DNA from: Nemertoderma westbladi | Lineage: Eukaryota > Xenacoelomorpha > Nemertodermatida > Nemertodermatidae | NCBI GenBank assembly: GCA_032718475.1 | Contig: JAUCBJ010007246.1 | Location: forward strand, 35,570-99,569 | Length of the DNA: 64,000 bases | Reading direction: 5' to 3' | In this document: piece after piece, positions 11,353 through 23,882 of the stretch | Position numbering within the stretch: position 1 is the first letter of the stretch | Layout of the letters: each line of letters begins with the position of its first letter | Program-made: the position numbers and the translations under genes | The notes under the pieces: generated by a model | Told to the model about the DNA's origin: nothing | The model's input: only the letters and a program-made list of their open reading frames with translations | The model's database searches: none

Positions 11353-12225
11353 ACTACTACTACTAGGATCGGCATGCTGCATTGCAGCTGCATTTTTAAG
11401 AATGCTGTGCCGGCTTGTCAACAAAATTGCACCGCCACAACTCCCTATCACCCATGACATTTGCTAGATCATCCGCATCTTTAAGGCCAGTGTCCTTTAA
11501 GATGCGTCTCAAGAAAGTCATGGGCTGTCCACCATGCTTATTCATTCCATGAGGTTGCCAAAGTACAAGATTATGCACTGGCTGGTCCTCACGGCGATAG
11601 CAATGTCCTGCAAAGCGGAGGCGATTTTGTTCTAGTGTCAAGCTTGGGGGAACCAATGAGACACCTCCAATGTTATATAGTGTCTGGTTGGAGATGTGTG
11701 CATTGTACTTGACACAATGAACCCGGCGTAGCATTCTTGTGAATGTGCCATCCAGAGATTTGGTGTCCTCAGCAGTTAGAGCCCAGCATGGACTCCCGTA
11801 GAGGAGTACTGGAACTACTGCTGCTCTAAATAATCGGACCTTAAGTTTCCGATTAATTCTCGGTGACTTCCAAATCCTGGAAAGCCTATTCAAGGCTGCC
11901 CATGCCTTTCCCTTACGTATTCGAAGGTCCTCACCTGACTTCCGGATCCATGATCCCAGGTAACAGAAGTCGTCCACATGCTCAAGCATACCATCCTTTG
12001 AGCTTATGCTCATCCGATCAGAGACTTGCTGAGGACTTTCAAAGTTAACTGTCAGAATTTTGGTCTTTCTGGAGTTAATAAAAAGACCAACACTAGAAGC
12101 AGCATGTTCTAATGAGCTGAGGAGCCGTTGGGCTCCCTCTAATGATTCTGAGAGTACTCCTAAGTCATCAGCAAAGTCTAGATCAGTTAGGTACTTGGCA
12201 GGATTTCCTCGACTTCTGGAGCCAG
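11353..12225 (-). mobile_element. Young 5'-truncated RTE-like LINE (copy d) with 10-bp TSD
   Basis: Nearly identical to the 3' quarter of the intact LINE at 31701: the encoded C-terminus differs at two residues (Met for Val before NKHGGQ, Tyr for Phe in the RRED block). It ends in four GTA-type units (11353-11363) and is flanked by the 10-bp duplication GATATAACAT at 11343-11352 and 12234-12243, with an 8-nt filler (12226-12233) at the 5' junction. The open frame (11396-12225) covers the end of the RT domain from YLTDLDFADD, plus the C-terminal region. It cannot encode a full enzyme. Low divergence and intact TSD indicate recent target-primed insertion. Confidence 0.93.
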
Positions 12226-12243
12226 ATATAACAGATATAACAT

Positions 12244-12617
12244 AACAATTCAGCGCCCACCTGTACATGTACATGTACTGGTACAATACATGTATCACTG
12301 GTCATAAAACTGAGTAAAATTTATTTCAGTTCAAACTATTTTATACGTCACTTACTCTTTGAAATGATAAAATCAGAATGAAATGTGTATGAAAAAATAT
12401 TTGAAAATGTCATTGGCAAAGCTAAAAAGATAAGCGGTAGGTAGCTTAGATAATGAATGATTGGGTGTAAAGTGTGGAGTTCATTGGACTGTTACCATCC
12501 CAGAGTATAAAACCTTCCTTACTAGATCGAGACGGTGAACGGACAATTCAGGTACAGGCAATTCAGACCCGGACAATTCCAACCATCAAATTTTTAAAAT
12601 AATATTTATAAAAATCG
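12244..12617. other. Non-coding stretch
   Basis: No coding signal. Short related words (GGACAATTCAGG, GGCAATTCAGACC, GGACAATTCC) occur at 12540-12585, a tiny degenerate repeat. Confidence 0.35.
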
Positions 12618-13060
12618 ATGAAAGAAACAATTATCTCCCAGCAAGTCTCTGCTGAAAGCTGGCACTCCCACTTCACTGATTTGTTGACAAAGAGTGAACA
12701 ACCCACACTTCCTGATATCAACAAGATCTCAGACACTTCTTTAGATAGTCCAATAAACAGGGGCAGAGGTGATATCCGCTACTACAGGCCAGAAAACTGG
12801 CAAAGGTGCTGGTCCGGATGGCGTGACCAACTATACAACTATACTATGACAACTATACTCTTTCGTAGACTCTATGCATGGGCTGAACAATCTACCAAAC
12901 GAACAATGGGGGTTTCGTGTCGGGCGTTCGACACTGGGTGCTGTGCACTCTCTGTCCCCATGGGTTGCCTATACTGTGTGTTTGTGGATTACAGCATTTC
13001 GTTTGATTCTGTGGACAGGGTAAAACTGTGTACATAATTGCCCAGCCTTGGTGTAAGCTG
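12618..13060 (+). pseudogene. LINE reverse-transcriptase relic of a different family
   Basis: The plus-strand translation shows SAESWHSHFTDLLTKSEQP, typical of the linker before a LINE RT. In shifted frames GPDGV- and RVGRST-like pieces follow, then VFVDYSISFDSVDR, which matches RT motif A (catalytic Asp in VDY). Several frameshifts and deletions compress the RT domain. This family is not the RTE-like one abundant elsewhere in the window. No ends can be defined. Confidence 0.6.
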
Positions 13061-13129
13061 CAAGTTCATTTTAGTCTTATGGCTAATCCACGGAATCCAG
13101 TCAGATTCCCGTCCCAAATTTACTAAGAT

Positions 13130-13325
13130 CCCCTTGAATACTCGTCCACTCCAAATTTGACGCTACTACCGAGTACCCCTCCCGTTCTAACCCCCCTCAG
13201 ATTCTACCCCCCCCCCCCCCCCGTGCTAGCGTTCTACCACCCCCCGTTCTAGCGTTCTACCCCCACCCCGTTCCAGCGTTCTCTCCCCCCCCCCCCCGTT
13301 CTACACCCCCCCGCCCCCAATTATT
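13130..13325. repeat. C-rich degenerate tandem repeat
   Basis: Units of the form GTTCTAGCGTTCTA followed by 5-17 C residues recur four to five times. The G-rich complement could form G-quadruplexes. Similar in style to, but different in core word from, the MULE ends at 28996-29117 and 39124-39207. Confidence 0.7.
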
Positions 13326-15335
13326 CTAACAGTAAGCAATAAACCATGCCCCACTTTACTTTATCAACCTAATGGCTCCACTAGCTTTGCTACTGCCTTC
13401 AGGTTGCCGAATTTATTAGTAGTACTAAGTAATCATTAAATATTGTGCGGTGTGGGGCTACTCCATTGTCTACTCATTGTTGGGTTTATCTGTTTATTGT
13501 TTATTTTGTCGATTTATAGCCGTAAACCAATTACAGGCCCGGGCCTATCCCAAACCTATCAACTGACCAAAATAAATAAATGAATAACGTTCTAGCCAAT
13601 ATTTTGTCCACAAAAAATATAGTACTGACAGGTTTTATTCAATCACTTCTTAACTTATGCACTAAAACAAAATAAAAGAGAGAAATTAAACTCCAATGAA
13701 ACCTAATCCGGCAAAACGAATGCAAACGAATACTACTCATTTATTTGAGTCGGCTAAGCTGGTGCAGAATGCATCTATTATACCCAACCTTTACCTAAAT
13801 AATACGCTAATACTCCACAAATACCTAAGTATTCCAGTCCAAATTTAAATAATATTAATGGCGCGCTTTATTGCGTTTCTAATTTGAATAATTACACCTA
13901 ATATCGCTCGCTACCTACTTTATAGTAAATTTTGGCTGAAACTGAATTTGCTTAGTTGGATAACTAAATTTGGTTTGGATATCGGACTTGGTTATAAACG
14001 AATTGGTTTGATCGAACTAAGTAGACTTTGGATATTGGACTGAAAAACGAAAGGTGTTTCCGGCCTGTCAATGGCTTATAAAACTTTCACGAAAGCCCAA
14101 GTGTGAAGCAGAACCCCCCATGGCATCCGCCCCACCCTATAGTGATCCCGAAACACCGTGAACCCAAAACACATGCCTGGTACTTCCCTTGGCTCCCTGG
14201 TTCTTCCTGGTACTTTTATGGATAGAACTCCCGCAGTCTGTCATCTTGTCCACCAGTTCCCACAAACGCGCTCCCGGTAGGTACCTCCCTACGCGGTCTA
14301 CTCCATCGTGCAGTCTAACATGCTATGTATCGGTAGGCCAGTGTAGGGTACTGCCTGTGCAGTAAACAATAAACACAGTGATGTTAACAAACTGATTACA
14401 TAATAATTCCAATCAACCAGTTTTTCACGGTACAATTACTGCATTAATAATTAACGAAAGTACAAAACACGTAGCATGAATCATAATAAATTCAACACTA
14501 CCTGACTGCTGCTACTAAGAATCAGAAGAACAACACACATAATGAGTGAGTCATCAAAAGTCAAGCACAAAGTTCCTGCCATTAAGGCAACCCGGATGGA
14601 TAAGCCAATGAGTGAGCAGGATTGTAACCCTTCCCTCTAAATACTATTACCATATATGGTCATAATAGTGCACAAGTAGACCCGTATACAAGCTATTACG
14701 TAATGGTGAATTCTTACAAAGGGATTACTGTGGCTATTTATTTTATTATCAAAATTCGGTTGTGGTGTATTAAATATACACTGTAAAATAATAATGAGTT
14801 AACTAAGAATACAACTGTTGCACCCAAGTAAATATAAATGCACCCAAATGTTCCTCTATTCCTAATATGACTTCAAATGACTGCTAATTCTTATCCTTTC
14901 CCCAATTTCCCATAATAACTATTAAGATGTTTTACGTAAATACTAAATACATACTGTAATACTGTATTACTTCAATTTCCTTCCAAATAGTACTAATATC
15001 ATTTATCTAAGCAAGTCGTAAAAAATTCGGGTTTGTTTACTTACTTACTAAATAATAAACGATTACCTACTAAATATATAAAAGATTGTCAAGGCATTTT
15101 AACAATGTGTACCTACTTCTAGAAGGTTCATTTCTGTCTGTGGCAAAGAGGCACAGTGCCAGCGGACCAAGTATAATAGCGGAGAAATTGAGATCTCAAT
15201 ACCAAGTATCACTCTCTATTTCTTGATATCGTGAACTCTTTACATACAATAAAATATTTCTGGTCCAAACCAAATTTTCACTGTAAACACATGCACACAC
15301 AGACATTCACATTGTTGTGAATTATCTGCCTATGG
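13326..15335. other. Mostly non-coding; GC-richer island at 14.08-14.64 kb
   Basis: 14080-14340 is more GC- and CpG-rich than its surroundings. Downstream, 14542-14640 (plus) is a 32-codon ORF (MSESSKVKHKVPAIKATRMD...) with coding-like composition but no usable donor before its stop. It could be a tiny first exon or a short peptide, and I cannot support either. The remainder is AT-rich with no feature seen. Confidence 0.35.
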
Positions 15336-15804
15336 CCCGGTTTTTCTAACTAAGTTTTCACTTAGATGATAAGGAAGTACCTTAAATCCTAAGTGATAAC
15401 TTAACGTGATCACTTAAAGTAAGTTAATGAGTGTTGTTCAAATATATTAAAGTTATCACTTAACTAAGTAGACTCTTATTTTTAAGTTTTCATTAGGAAT
15501 TCCCAAATTGAAAGAAATTACCGGTACCTGGTAATTTGTCAATAATAGGTAGATTACAGCTAAATTACAGTACCTGTACTGGTAGAGCAGTAGGCCCTAT
15601 TGTTTGGTGCTAACACCACGAAGGTACTTTTACTTATTACCTTACTATCATTATTACCAGGAAAGTACTGTATTACGAAGATGACAAACAAAAAAAGAGA
15701 ACTCAATCAAAGAACTGGAACAATCACAATACCTGCCAATTACATTAGTTGTGCTTTATGAAGAGTATCATGTAATTATAACAGGAACGTTTAACAAAAT
15801 CAGA

Positions 15805-16165
15805 CTACTACTACTATAATCGGTCTGCTGCATTGAAACTGCACATTGTGATGCTTTGTCGGCTGAACAAAAACATTTTGTCACCACCAAGCAATCCACA
15901 ATTGGCAAGCCCAAGCAGCGTAGCGTGCATTAAGAATGCTTTTTAACCTCGAATGATAAGTTTATTTTACTGAACCCCTAGATCCCTTCCTATAAATGAA
16001 TAAAAACAAACACCTAGAAAAATACAGCTTGCCAACACATTGTTACTATCATTAAGAATGCTATTCTGGCTTGTCAACAAAGTTGCACCACCACAACTCC
16101 CTATCCCCCATAAACGTCATGGGCTGTCCAAAATAAAGTGTCTCACAAACGTCATGGGCTGTCCA
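15805..16165 (-). mobile_element. RTE-like LINE 3' fragment (copy h, long-UTR subfamily)
   Basis: Starts (minus 3' end) with TACTACTACTA, the complement of the GTA tail, next to the family terminal sequence. It carries the longer 3' UTR block shared with 10171-10606 and 48832-49660, then a foreign stretch at about 15945-16045. The C-terminal coding end (GTTGACAAGCC... on minus) follows. 16110-16165 repeats the word AAACGTCATGGGCTGTCCAAA twice. Confidence 0.75.
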
Positions 16166-16859
16166 AAGCCAAACAAATTATGCCAGAATTCAAAGAAAGG
16201 GCTTGGAATACCCTAATGACAAGATTTAATATGTCAGGGCTAAGGAGTTGAATTTAAAATATCTAAAGACGTAATACAAAAAAGTCTGAATATTAAAGAC
16301 TAAGAATTTATATTCTATTAAAGAATAGAAAGAGGTCGTCCAAACGTATGCTAACTCGCTAAAAGGACTGGAGGCGGTCCAGCACCTCCAAATTATGTCA
16401 TAAGTATGTTGGATATATTACATGGATTGAGCGGAGATACTGTTTTCGGAATAGGGACTAGTGCTGAAAGTGGAGCAGGTTCGGAATTCAGCATTTTGGA
16501 TGTCACTAGTAATACTGTTCCTAATATCAGGACATCAGTTTCTGATATTCATGCTCGTTTTTCAGATACTGGTATGCCTTAATTCGAAATGCAAGTTGTA
16601 AATAAGGGAAATTTGAGGATAAAGTTACCAGTACCAGCAACAATCTCAATGTACAACAATTACAAATGGTTCGAAAGAACAGATTTCTCATTATGTTGAA
16701 AACAATCAAACAAGCAATCAAACAAGCAAAGGATAAACTACGTATGACGATCGAATCTACCGATTTCAGAACCTAGCGAAGGCATGGCAGATTCTTTTTG
16801 TGACGTACCCAGTGAGACCAAAACGTTGATACAATAGTTGCTTCAGTCAGTTGCTGTTA

Positions 16860-17225
16860 TTAGACCTACCTGTACATCAGTTCATATATGTTCGACAAGG
16901 GTATCCATCCCCAATTAATATTCCGTTGTCCCGTGCAGCATAGACAAACTCCATAGGCCTACCCATATGACTATTCTTTAAAATTTGAGAGTTGTCGAGA
17001 TTCCGTCACCATGTTCAAAAATCTACATGAAGCATCACAAATACACCTTGGACATTTATACTGTAGTAGCCATTTATATTATGTAATAGGCAGCCTGATC
17101 TCCTATTGGTGCCTGTATTTAAATATGTGTACAATCAATTGCCCCTACTGCACCAGCACCAGGGAACATAAATAAACTCTCTTTCAGTATTCCGTGTCAA
17201 TTAAATGAAACAATTGATCACCGAA
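16860..17225 (-). pseudogene. PIF/Harbinger DDE transposase relic
   Basis: Minus-strand translation in shifting frames yields FYVPGAGAVGAIDCTHI (catalytic Asp in the AIDxTHI motif), then NGYYSINVQGV, then GDGYPCRTYMN (GDxGYP block). These are the characteristic order and motifs of Harbinger transposases. In-frame stops and frameshifts show it is dead. Confidence 0.72.
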
Positions 17226-17425
17226 CAACACTGACTGCCTCCTAGATATTCCTAATGTTAAGGTAGGAGATAAGTTACTTTTCGAGCCAAATTAAGTTTA
17301 CTAAATTTAAGTGAGATGTAAGTGATAATTGAAAAACAGTATATAAAAATAAGTGATTAACTGGCACAAACATGAATTTAAATGAACACTTAGACTTACG
17401 TCAGTTTTGAACAACTAGACCTACT

Positions 17426-18434
17426 GTATCAGTTATGCAGTTCTTATGTAAATCTAAAAACAACAAAAATGTCGAATATGCCGGTACTTATGTCGTCCAG
17501 GAAGCTAAGGAAAATCAATTACTTTCGCTAAGAAAGATTTTCCCTAGCTGAGATGGTGTATTCATAGTGGGCCCTTTTACTTGTGTGGGGCAGATTTGGT
17601 GTTTTTTCACCAAATCTAGTCTTTAAAATTACCCTGAAATTTAGCATGTATATACTACTCAGCAAGGCGCACATTTTGGTCTCATATTTGGGAAAAATCT
17701 GGTTTACAAGGCAACGTTTTCCATGACAATCAATGCAAACAGACGTTTTAACAAATACATCCTTAATTTTAATGCCTTAACTAGGTAAACCAATGAACTC
17801 TTGAGTCAAAGTTTGTATAATTTTCCTTAGCGTCGTGGTTTGCATTTCCTTCAGGAAATGCCTTTCTAGTAAATCTAAAAACAACACAATGTCGGATATG
17901 CGGTTCTTATATAAATCCTTTGGGAAGATCCTTTGTGAGGATCTTCCCATCCCGGGCATATGGACATTGCAACATTAGTTGGAGCATTTAACAACTTCTC
18001 TAGAATTAAATTCTCTGAAATTGAATTTTGTGAGGAAACGAGGATGAAATTGTAATTTATAGTGGTTATACTGACAGAAATGATTAGTTAAATATTATTA
18101 TAAATTATATTATATATATATTTCTCTATATTATATTTTTCAATAAATAAATATACACCATGCAGTCACTTAAAAAATATAGCTACTCTTTTGCAAATTT
18201 TCGGGATTTTCGGCAACCCTTATTCATGCATTATGTAATTTATTCAATTATTATGGTTTTATATTTTTTGCACTAATGTTCTATTTAAATTATACTGTAG
18301 TTTCCTAGCAACCTAGCTAGCCTGTATTATAAATATGTTTAGTTTTGAATATTCTCTATCATTCACCAAGCCTTGTAGACATTAATTACTTTATTATTCG
18401 TTATTGCTTCATTTATGGAGTTGATTCCACATGG
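17426..18434. other. Non-coding, with a short direct duplication
   Basis: About 40 bp at 17430-17475 (TTCTTATGTAAATCTAAAAA...) recur at 17870-17915. No ORF of substance; the minus ORF at 17777-17959 has no recognised domain. Confidence 0.4.
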
Positions 18435-19799
18435 AGCCATTGTGGGGCGAGCCACGAAGTAAGTGAGCCTTAGCGTAGTGGTACCATTAATCAACCTGTG
18501 GGGCGAGCCACGAAGTGTGTGTGCCTTAGCGTACTGGTACCATTAATCAACCTGTCGTTCTGTCGTTCTTGTTCAATTTTAAACGTTAATAACTCGGCCA
18601 ATCTTCGATGAAATCTATCCAAACTTGGTACACATGTTTTTGGCAAAAGTTTAGAAATTTTCCAAGTTGAATTTCCGTGTGGCCTTCGAGAAGCTAAGAT
18701 AATAGCAGTTAATTAGTTAATTAAGTTGATTACGGTAAAAACACCATTTTCAACCTGCCTTTTAAAGGAAATTAATTGTTTTACAGTATAAGATTTAAAT
18801 AATTATACTTAAAAATTATACAGATGTAATCCACATACGCCATTCTATTATAGTTTTTAATTAGTTCAAGTGATTTGCTTTAATAAATGTGTCTTTAATT
18901 GATCTAAACGTAATTAAACGGCACAATTATTAAGTACAAATTTAATCCTTCACATTATTGGTCAAGTCTCTGCTGGTGTGGAGCTAGCTGCTGGGAGTTG
19001 TTGCTAAGACGAACCAGAGAGGAATAGTAATAGGCAATCAGTATTGCTATTCCAGCCCAGACAGCATTCTTTAAATCCAACATCCCAACATCCTTCCTGT
19101 ATTCCAATTCCTATTGACTCTACTATAAATGTTGTATTGCTATCTCAGGTAAATGACAGATATAATAACATAAATACTATCCATGGCATGGCTGTTGTAG
19201 GCTTCTGAAATAGTTTATTCCACAATGTATATGTCTGGTTATTTTTTAATTGAATTTTTGCAAAGTAGTAAAATTAATGTTCTTAAAAATAATATTATTA
19301 TTTTATATGTAACCTAGATAATTAGCTACATTTTTTCGCTGCAGCTTTAAGAGTGTACATTGATTTAATATTATTTCTATACCCATATTACTACATTGGC
19401 ATACGATGCGTTGGCGTTGTATCACACATCTCCACATATCACACATCTCCACATAGATGTATCAACAGTTACTCACACAGTTTCGAAACTTCGCATAGTT
19501 ATAACTGTATAAAGATCGTCAGTCTGCGTTTAGGAAAAATATTTTATAACAAAACAGGACAAGCGACGAGCGCAACGAGGCATATAATGAAGACGAGTAC
19601 TGCGTTGACTAAATTATTATATAAACCACCTGGCTTCACATATTGATCGCATCCCTAGTTATTATTATTATAAAGATCGTCCTAGCCTGCGTTTAAGAAA
19701 TATATTTAAATACAAAACAGGACGAACGCAATGAGGCTTATAATGAAAACGAGTACTGCGTTTATTATATTCCTATAAACCACCTGGCTTTGCATATTG
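18435..19799 (-). repeat. 3'-terminal region of a Penelope-like element
   Basis: Contains TGTGGGGCGAGCCACGAAGT twice (18443 and 18500), a TTAATAACTCGGCCAATC... block (18585-18670), and two direct copies of a region with AACAGGAC(A)AGCG...CGAGTACTGCG (19455-19600 and 19655-19765). The first and last of these recur in inverted order at 23420-23795. Position downstream of the GIY-YIG-like coding relic suggests the terminal repeats (pLTR-like) of a Penelope-like element. A partial copy of the GGGGCGAGNCACGAA word also occurs near 46142. Confidence 0.6.
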
Positions 19800-21112
19800 A
19801 ACGTGCGATTGGAAATAAGTTCGTGCTACCCTTCCGTGGGTGGTAGATGTCGCGGTTATGTATTGGTGGTTGGGAAGGGTGGGGGGGGGGGGGGGGATTA
19901 AAAGGGGTGAACACGTACTGTCCCCCTTTCTTTGTTTGATTGGTGGTGTGGGTAAATTTCTCAAAACCTGATTTTGTGATACAGTCGCTCAATTTTGATT
20001 TGTATCTCATAACTGGGCCTCGTGCTGCGCGAAGGCCCCACGAACGTGTTCCTAATGTACATTGCCAAAATCCCTCCCTCTGTCTAAGATGTTCTTCCAG
20101 GTTTGGTCCCTTCGATACCTGTTCTATTGGGGTTATTCGAAAATCATTCCACGTGTGTCCATTCTGCCCAAAATGTGCGTCAACGCAACAGCATGGTTTC
20201 TTCCCATTAGTTATTTGTGATTTGTAGTTCCTTATTCTCTGTTTAAAGTCCTCACAAGCTTGCTTCTTACATACTTTACAGTTCACCAAATACACAAACG
20301 TTCTTGCTTTCACATGTCAGTTCACCTCTTATCCTATGATTCCTATTTAATTCGCTAGTACTTGAACTAAACGTTTTCATCATCACTATGCTCTCACATG
20401 GTTTACATGTTGTCCGTTTACAGTGAATTACCCCCGTTGATGCAATAGTAGAGGCTAAAGATACATTTTCTTTACGTCCATCCTCAAACCGTGATGGTGC
20501 CAAGATATTTTTTAGTGTCTCACCTCGCCTCACTACAATATTTATGTTCACACGAAATCTTTAGAATCTTTAAAATCTTTAGTTTCCCTATCTTCCTGTA
20601 ATATATTCATATGCTTCTTTATTATTTTATTAATGTCGAGTTTCGCAGGCTCATTGTTAGTCACAAAGAAAATCTGTTGTTTTTCCGAATGCTTCTTCCT
20701 CTTTCCACTGTTGCAAATTGTTGACATACCATATCTACGTCCCAACCCCGTGAAACAAATGCCCCTCCAAAACTATGTCAATGCCTTTCTAGGTCCTCCT
20801 GACGGCTACAGTTCCTTCTCAACCTTAATGCAACACTGTATGGTATGTACTTTGTCTGGCTCCTTGGGTGACATGACTTTGCATGCAAATATTGATGTAC
20901 ATCCATGTCCTTAAAATATGTATCCGTTTGAATTTTACCAGTTTCATCTATAAAAATCCTACGATCTAGGAAATTTATTTCCCTTCCTGACTGCTCTATA
21001 TTAAACTTTATTTTTCCCGGATTTACACATCCATTTAAGTGTGACACGAATTCACACACATCTGCATTTTTCATGTTTGAATAAAAATTTATTATATCAT
21101 CCAATATATATA
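19800..21112 (-). pseudogene. Penelope-like retroelement: RT end plus GIY-YIG-like region
   Basis: Minus-strand pieces in order: MDDIINFYSN (20778-21104; the DD of RT motif C) and INFLDRRIFIDETGKIQTDT followed by YLHAKSCHP, the conserved RT-thumb block of Penelope-like elements. Then comes a linker with CKRTTCKPCES, and VYLVNCKVCKK ... DFKQRIRNYKSQI ... HFGQNGHTWNDFRI (20313 down), which resembles the GIY-YIG endonuclease domain of this class. The expected glycine-containing part after CKVCKK is missing. The element is 5'-truncated right at the YxDD motif and has several frameshifts, so it is inactive. Confidence 0.82.
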
Positions 21113-21689
21113 TTATAAATAAATTATTAAATAGGCAGCATCATTGTTTGAGTTTAATTTTTATTTATTACTATTTATTACAATTGAAATAATCATGTAA
21201 ATATAATGTTGTAAAATGACAAAATAAAGACAATACAAATGTTAGTTTACTTGTATTGGTGTATATTGCTTGTACAGTAAAGTAGTTATGAGGTAAAGAG
21301 ACAAAATATGTATTATATTGACGTCAGTTCAATGTATCTGTACTATTTCTAAGTACTATTATTATTATGATATTCCAGTACTTGGAGATATTATTATTAT
21401 CTTAATTAGTATTCTAATCTAATCTTCATTATTTGAGAAATATGAATAATATTGTATATTTATTTATGAGTATGAAGTGAGTTTGGCTGTGCAGGTTTTC
21501 TATTCATCTCAAATTTTTTACCCTTTTCACACCTGTCACCTCTAGTCGGAGTCCTGCATCATGTATCCTTACCCAAATTCCCATCCTTTGATCTCACTTC
21601 CCCCTTACCCCACCCCCTTGCACTGCACATGCATCCCTTGTTTATATAATTTTGATTAACCGTCTAGTTGTAATAGAATAATACATTAC
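21113..21689. other. Non-coding stretch
   Basis: AT-rich with ATTATTATTAT tracts; 21535-21640 is pyrimidine-rich. No ORF or shared repeat recognised. Confidence 0.35.
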
Positions 21690-22312
21690 CATATTTATTG
21701 CTGGAGGACTTTAATTTAACACTTTACAACTTTAGAGGACATTACAGCATTGTATTGGCCTGTACATTTAGTATTGTATTTGGTGTTATTGTTTACATGG
21801 AAAACATGACGGCGTTAAGTAATGTCCTCCTAGTGGACATTACTTAACGCCGTCATGGTTACCACGTAAACAATAGGTGGAAATTTGCCTGACAGCCAGA
21901 TAGGCCTACTGCATTACATACCGGTAGGCTGGGTATAGCTATTAATAACCAGTAGGGCCTAGCTATATTATTATAACATGGCTCCAAACGCCGCGATAAA
22001 TATAAGCTAACTTATTTATAACATAATTTATGTCATTTTTACAATTATTTATACAACAACTAATATAATTTGTGCAGTTTCTATCACTTATAATGTATAT
22101 GCACAATCATTTCGTAATGTTAAAATTTTGGAATAAAACTACATACAGTACCTACTTGTTGCAAAGTACTTTACAGTGTTCTGATCCTCGTGGCTCGTGG
22201 CTTTATTTTCACTACTAACGTTCGTTCGTGTAACAAAGCCACTCGGATCATCACACTGTAAAGTGCTACTTTACACAAAAGTATGTAAATAGTTATTTCA
22301 TTAATTGTTGCA
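21690..22312. repeat. Interspersed repeat R1, copy 1
   Basis: Shares extended similarity with 60041-60241 plus 61036-61385: CACTTTACAACTTTAGAGGA at the start, GGCTCCAAACGCC and TAAATATAAGCTAACTTATT in the middle, and CACTGTAAAGTGCT at the end. The last 130 bp fold on themselves (AAAGTACTTTACAGTGTTCTGATC against GATCATCACACTGTAAAGTGC). Ends of CACTTTACA type in inverted orientation suggest a non-autonomous DNA transposon. No coding capacity. Confidence 0.75.
21805..21857. repeat. Perfect 23-bp hairpin with 7-nt loop
   Basis: Arms 21805-21827 and 21835-21857 are perfect reverse complements (starting CATGACGGCGTTAAG), with loop TCCTAGT. It lies within repeat R1 copy 1. The related copy at 60 kb lacks this hairpin at the matching place, but carries half of the arm sequence upstream (ACATTACTCAACGCCGTTA at 60003). 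Confidence 0.85.
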
Positions 22313-23079
22313 ATTCCGCAATTCTTCCCATTTCCTATCTGCCTATGGCGATTTTAAATACTAACCTTCACTGAGTATCTGTGAGAAGTACTCTTTTGTG
22401 ACCTTCAACGTTTCCAATCTTGATTGACTTGGAAATCAAATCAGTTCGCATAATAATAATAATAATAATCTTTATTTATTTCTCCTATATGCAGAGGAAA
22501 GGAATGTCATTGACATTGTGGTGTGATGATTGGGAGGCAGAAATTTCTCGTAGTTTTTATTTAATATTTAATTAATTAGCATGTCGTGGTTGCAATATAA
22601 CTCTTTTATTGTTACCTGCAATATGACTGGTACTGGCATTGTTACTGGTTCAATGAATTCGTCTGGAAAACTAAATTTCTGAAGGTATCAAATATCGAGA
22701 AAACTTTATAGTAGTATCATATATCACGACGATATGTATGGCGTGTTTAGCTTTTAGATCAATTAGTTAGTAATATATCCGTCGATTTCGGGGTCAAGAT
22801 TGACAGTAGCTAAGTGCAGTCTGGATATGGGAGTGGAATTACTATAACCCGCTGAGCAATTACGTTAGCTAGTTGTTGGAATTCCTCAAGTGGCAGTTAG
22901 ATAGTGGTTACCTTGGGTAAAAGATAAATTAATGTTAATGGACCCCAAAGCGCCTTGAGTGAGTGACTATTAATATAATTGGAGTTTCCATTAAAAGACA
23001 CAATGCACACCAACTGTGTAGATTTCATGGTCAGCAACTAAAATTGTATATGAGATCCTCAGAATAATAATATCATATT
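22313..23079. other. Non-coding stretch
   Basis: Short AAT repeats at 22450-22470. Otherwise no gene or repeat identified. Confidence 0.35.
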
Positions 23080-23795
23080 ATTATTATTAATATTGGTATG
23101 TCACGGTTTCCGATAAAAAAATCACTTGAGATATCGGTAACCAGGAGTTGGGTTGCAAAGCTAGATGGAATACACGTTCGTGGGACCTTCGCGCAGCACG
23201 AGAGCCTATATTATAAAGTACATTATACCAATCTCTATTAGATATACAAAAACTGTCTTTTCTAAAATATATATGAGTGAAGGCGATGCTATCAGTTTGT
23301 AATAAACTAGTTGTAAAAATAGAGATCCATCTCATTCATTCATTCATTTGCCCTTACAGACTTTAACTGTCATTTGTAATCCTTCTATCTAGAGCTATTT
23401 AAGTTAAGTATGACCTTTTTAGTTTTAAAATACTCTTCTCCTTCATTAGCCTCGTTGCGCTCGTCCTGTTTTGTCTTAAAATAATCTCCCTAAACGGAGA
23501 CTAACGACCTTTATAACTGTGCAAAGTCTCGAAACTGTGAGAGTAACTGCTGATTTATGGCAGATGGTTACTCGTATCCACTGTAAACGCGTTGCGTTCG
23601 TTCGTTTTTGACCAAACTTGAGATTCTTTCTAAACTTTTGCCGGACTACATACGTACCAAGTTTCGTTTAATTTCATCAAGGAATAACTGAGTTATTACC
23701 GATCAAAAATTTACGACGATGACGACAGACAACTTGTTAATGGTACCCATATGCTAAGGCTTTGCTCACTTCGTGGCTCGCCCCACAATCATATA
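23080..23795 (+). repeat. Inverted partial copy of the Penelope-like 3' region
   Basis: Read on minus, 23795 down to 23420 matches 18440-18670 and then 19450-19600, skipping the intervening 780 bp. 23240-23170 matches the CTCGTGCTGCGCGAAG segment at 20017-20050. The two Penelope-like tails therefore point outward in opposite directions, giving a head-to-head pair about 5.4 kb across. Non-coding here. Confidence 0.65.
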
Positions 23796-23882
23796 AGAAT
23801 CATATATACAATAGAGTTGGGCAACAAAAATGTTTGTATAGAAACAATAAATTGAATAAGGGGTAAGTAACAAGGTGCCCTG

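Larger units (their letters stand above)
15336..17425 (-). mobile_element. PIF/Harbinger-type element, decayed
   Basis: A transposase relic (16860-17225) lies inside a stretch whose ends share AAGTGAT/ATCACTTA-rich inverted words. The left is near GGCCCGGTTTTTCTAACTAAG, and the right, reversed, near GGTCTAGTTGTTCAAAACTG. The boundaries are approximate. A LINE fragment (15805-16165) is inserted in its left half. 16170-16860 holds no recognisable gene; the second (MYB-like) ORF usual in Harbinger was not found. Confidence 0.5.

Noticed and set aside
23087-23335. 82-codon minus ORF
   Set aside because: Lies over the inverted Penelope-like terminal copy, in the orientation opposite to its coding strand.
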